From the NCBI RefSeq assembly GCF_008704935.1, contig NZ_CP023692.1:5707501-5771500 (forward strand): a stretch of 64,000 bases of DNA, in the 5' to 3' direction. Source of the stretch: Streptomyces vinaceus (lineage in GTDB: Bacteria; Actinomycetota; Actinomycetes; Streptomycetales; Streptomycetaceae). Positions 63,556 through 64,000 of the stretch are shown one piece after another. Made by a program: the position numbers and the translations under genes. The number at the start of each line of letters is the position of its first letter. Position 1 is the stretch's first letter. Below the pieces are notes generated by a model. That model worked only from the letters and a program-made list of their open reading frames with translations. It made no database searches and was not told the origin of the DNA.

Positions 63556-64000
63556 ATGCCGCACCCCTTCCCCGCCGACCTGCTGCTCACCGGAGCCCGG
63601 ATCCACACCGTCGACCCGGACCTGCCCGAGGCCGAGGCCCTGGCCGTGTCCGACGGCCGGATCGTCTGGATCGGCCCGGACGCGGAGGCCGCCGCCTGGT
63701 CGGGCCCCGACACCGAGCGGATCGACGCGGGCGGCCGGCTGGTGCTGCCCGGTTTCATCGACGCCCACAACCACGTCCGGCTCGGCTCCGACGACGCCTG
63801 CGTACAGCTCGCCGGGGTCCGCACCCTGGAGGCGATCCTCGACCGGATCGGAGCCTGGCGGGAGGCCCACCCGGAGGCCGGGTGGATCGAGGCCGAGGCC
63901 TTCGACTACTCCGCGATCCCGGGCGGCCGGATGCCCACCGCCGCCGACCTGGACCCGGTCACCGGCGAGGTCCCGGCGATCGTGCTCTCGTACGACGTGC
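63556..64000 (+). CDS. Amidohydrolase, N-terminal part (cut by window end)
   Basis: The first 148 residues of a metal-dependent amidohydrolase. LLLTGARIHTVDPDLPEAEALAVSDGRI is the N-terminal beta-sandwich and GRLVLPGFIDAHNHVRLG carries the HxH metal site (HNH) near residue 75. The YtcJ-like pattern (WIEAEAFDY) suggests a large amidohydrolase of 500 or more residues. ATG 63556 has AGGAG at 8 bases, 49 bases after the permease stop, so the two form an operon. Confidence 0.9.
   Translation, partial: MPHPFPADLLLTGARIHTVDPDLPEAEALAVSDGRIVWIGPDAEAAAWSGPDTERIDAGGRLVLPGFIDAHNHVRLGSDDACVQLAGVRTLEAILDRIGAWREAHPEAGWIEAEAFDYSAIPGGRMPTAADLDPVTGEVPAIVLSYDV

Overview
The window is chromosomal DNA from a high-GC actinomycete, almost certainly a Streptomyces or a very close relative. 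The signs are extreme G/C at third codon positions, many GTG starts, GTGA/ATGA stop-start overlaps, an actinobacterial 23S-5S pair, a DmdR/IdeR-type iron box, and conserved streptomycete neighbours (siderophore ABC genes, tlyA-nadK-recN, pyrG-Nudix-ald, parA-like gene, scpA-scpB-rluB, tyrA-cmk-acyltransferase-der). It is mostly conserved chromosome core. I saw no prophage, IS element, CRISPR array, tRNA or biosynthetic cluster.

Layout. 0-3 kb: 3' part of a 23S rRNA, 5S rRNA and a strong terminator. 3-5.4 kb: a long RGG/DRGG-repeat protein with TPR-like and acidic C-terminal parts. 5.5-11.4 kb: DUF1015 protein, HAD phosphatase, an iron-box-controlled siderophore ABC transporter (two permeases and an ATPase), and an SCP2-like protein. 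11.4-16.7 kb: tlyA, nadK, recN (with a candidate LexA box), a (CTG)13 microsatellite and a glycosyltransferase. 17-22 kb (minus strand): PucR-type regulator, FAD/BBE oxidoreductase and a GH15 glycosidase. 22.5-28.3 kb: pyrG, Nudix hydrolase, a P-loop/TPR protein and ald. 28.6-35.1 kb: a segregation and RNA-modification block, parA-like gene, RHH-like gene, 1.8 kb of tandemly repeated apparently non-coding DNA, scpA, scpB, rluB.

35.2-39.4 kb: an NAD salvage operon (pnuC, nadR, nrtR, ADP-ribosylglycohydrolase). A promoter (TTGTCA-N18-TATAGT) has its -10 inside an NrtR-like palindrome, and a convergent nucleotidyltransferase gene overlaps the operon end. 39.4-41 kb: Tat/lipobox Rieske protein, DUF952, YidB-like protein. 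41.1-45.2 kb: tyrA, cmk, PlsC-like acyltransferase, der. 45.2-55.4 kb: small conserved unknowns, an Rpf-like LysM protein, a WYL regulator, PAP2 phosphatase, a multi-pass mannosyltransferase-like protein, DHA2 MFS exporter, acyl-CoA dehydrogenase and a SepF-like protein. 55.7-64 kb: a protein with an extremely Cys-rich tail, DUF1684, a secreted S1 protease, alpha/beta hydrolase, a multiply frameshifted pseudogene, then TetR regulator, NCS1 permease and an amidohydrolase cut by the window end.

Two places may hold something new. First, the parA-like/RHH-like pair is followed by a ~270-bp-period repeat array and then scpAB, which looks like a plasmid-type partition cassette (motor, RHH adaptor, iterated centromere) joined to the SMC-ScpAB machinery. 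Second, the NrtR-controlled NAD operon ends in an ADP-ribosylglycohydrolase, and its ribosylnicotinamide-kinase P-loop lacks the usual lysine. Functional statements are family-based inference from reading the sequence; no database search was run.
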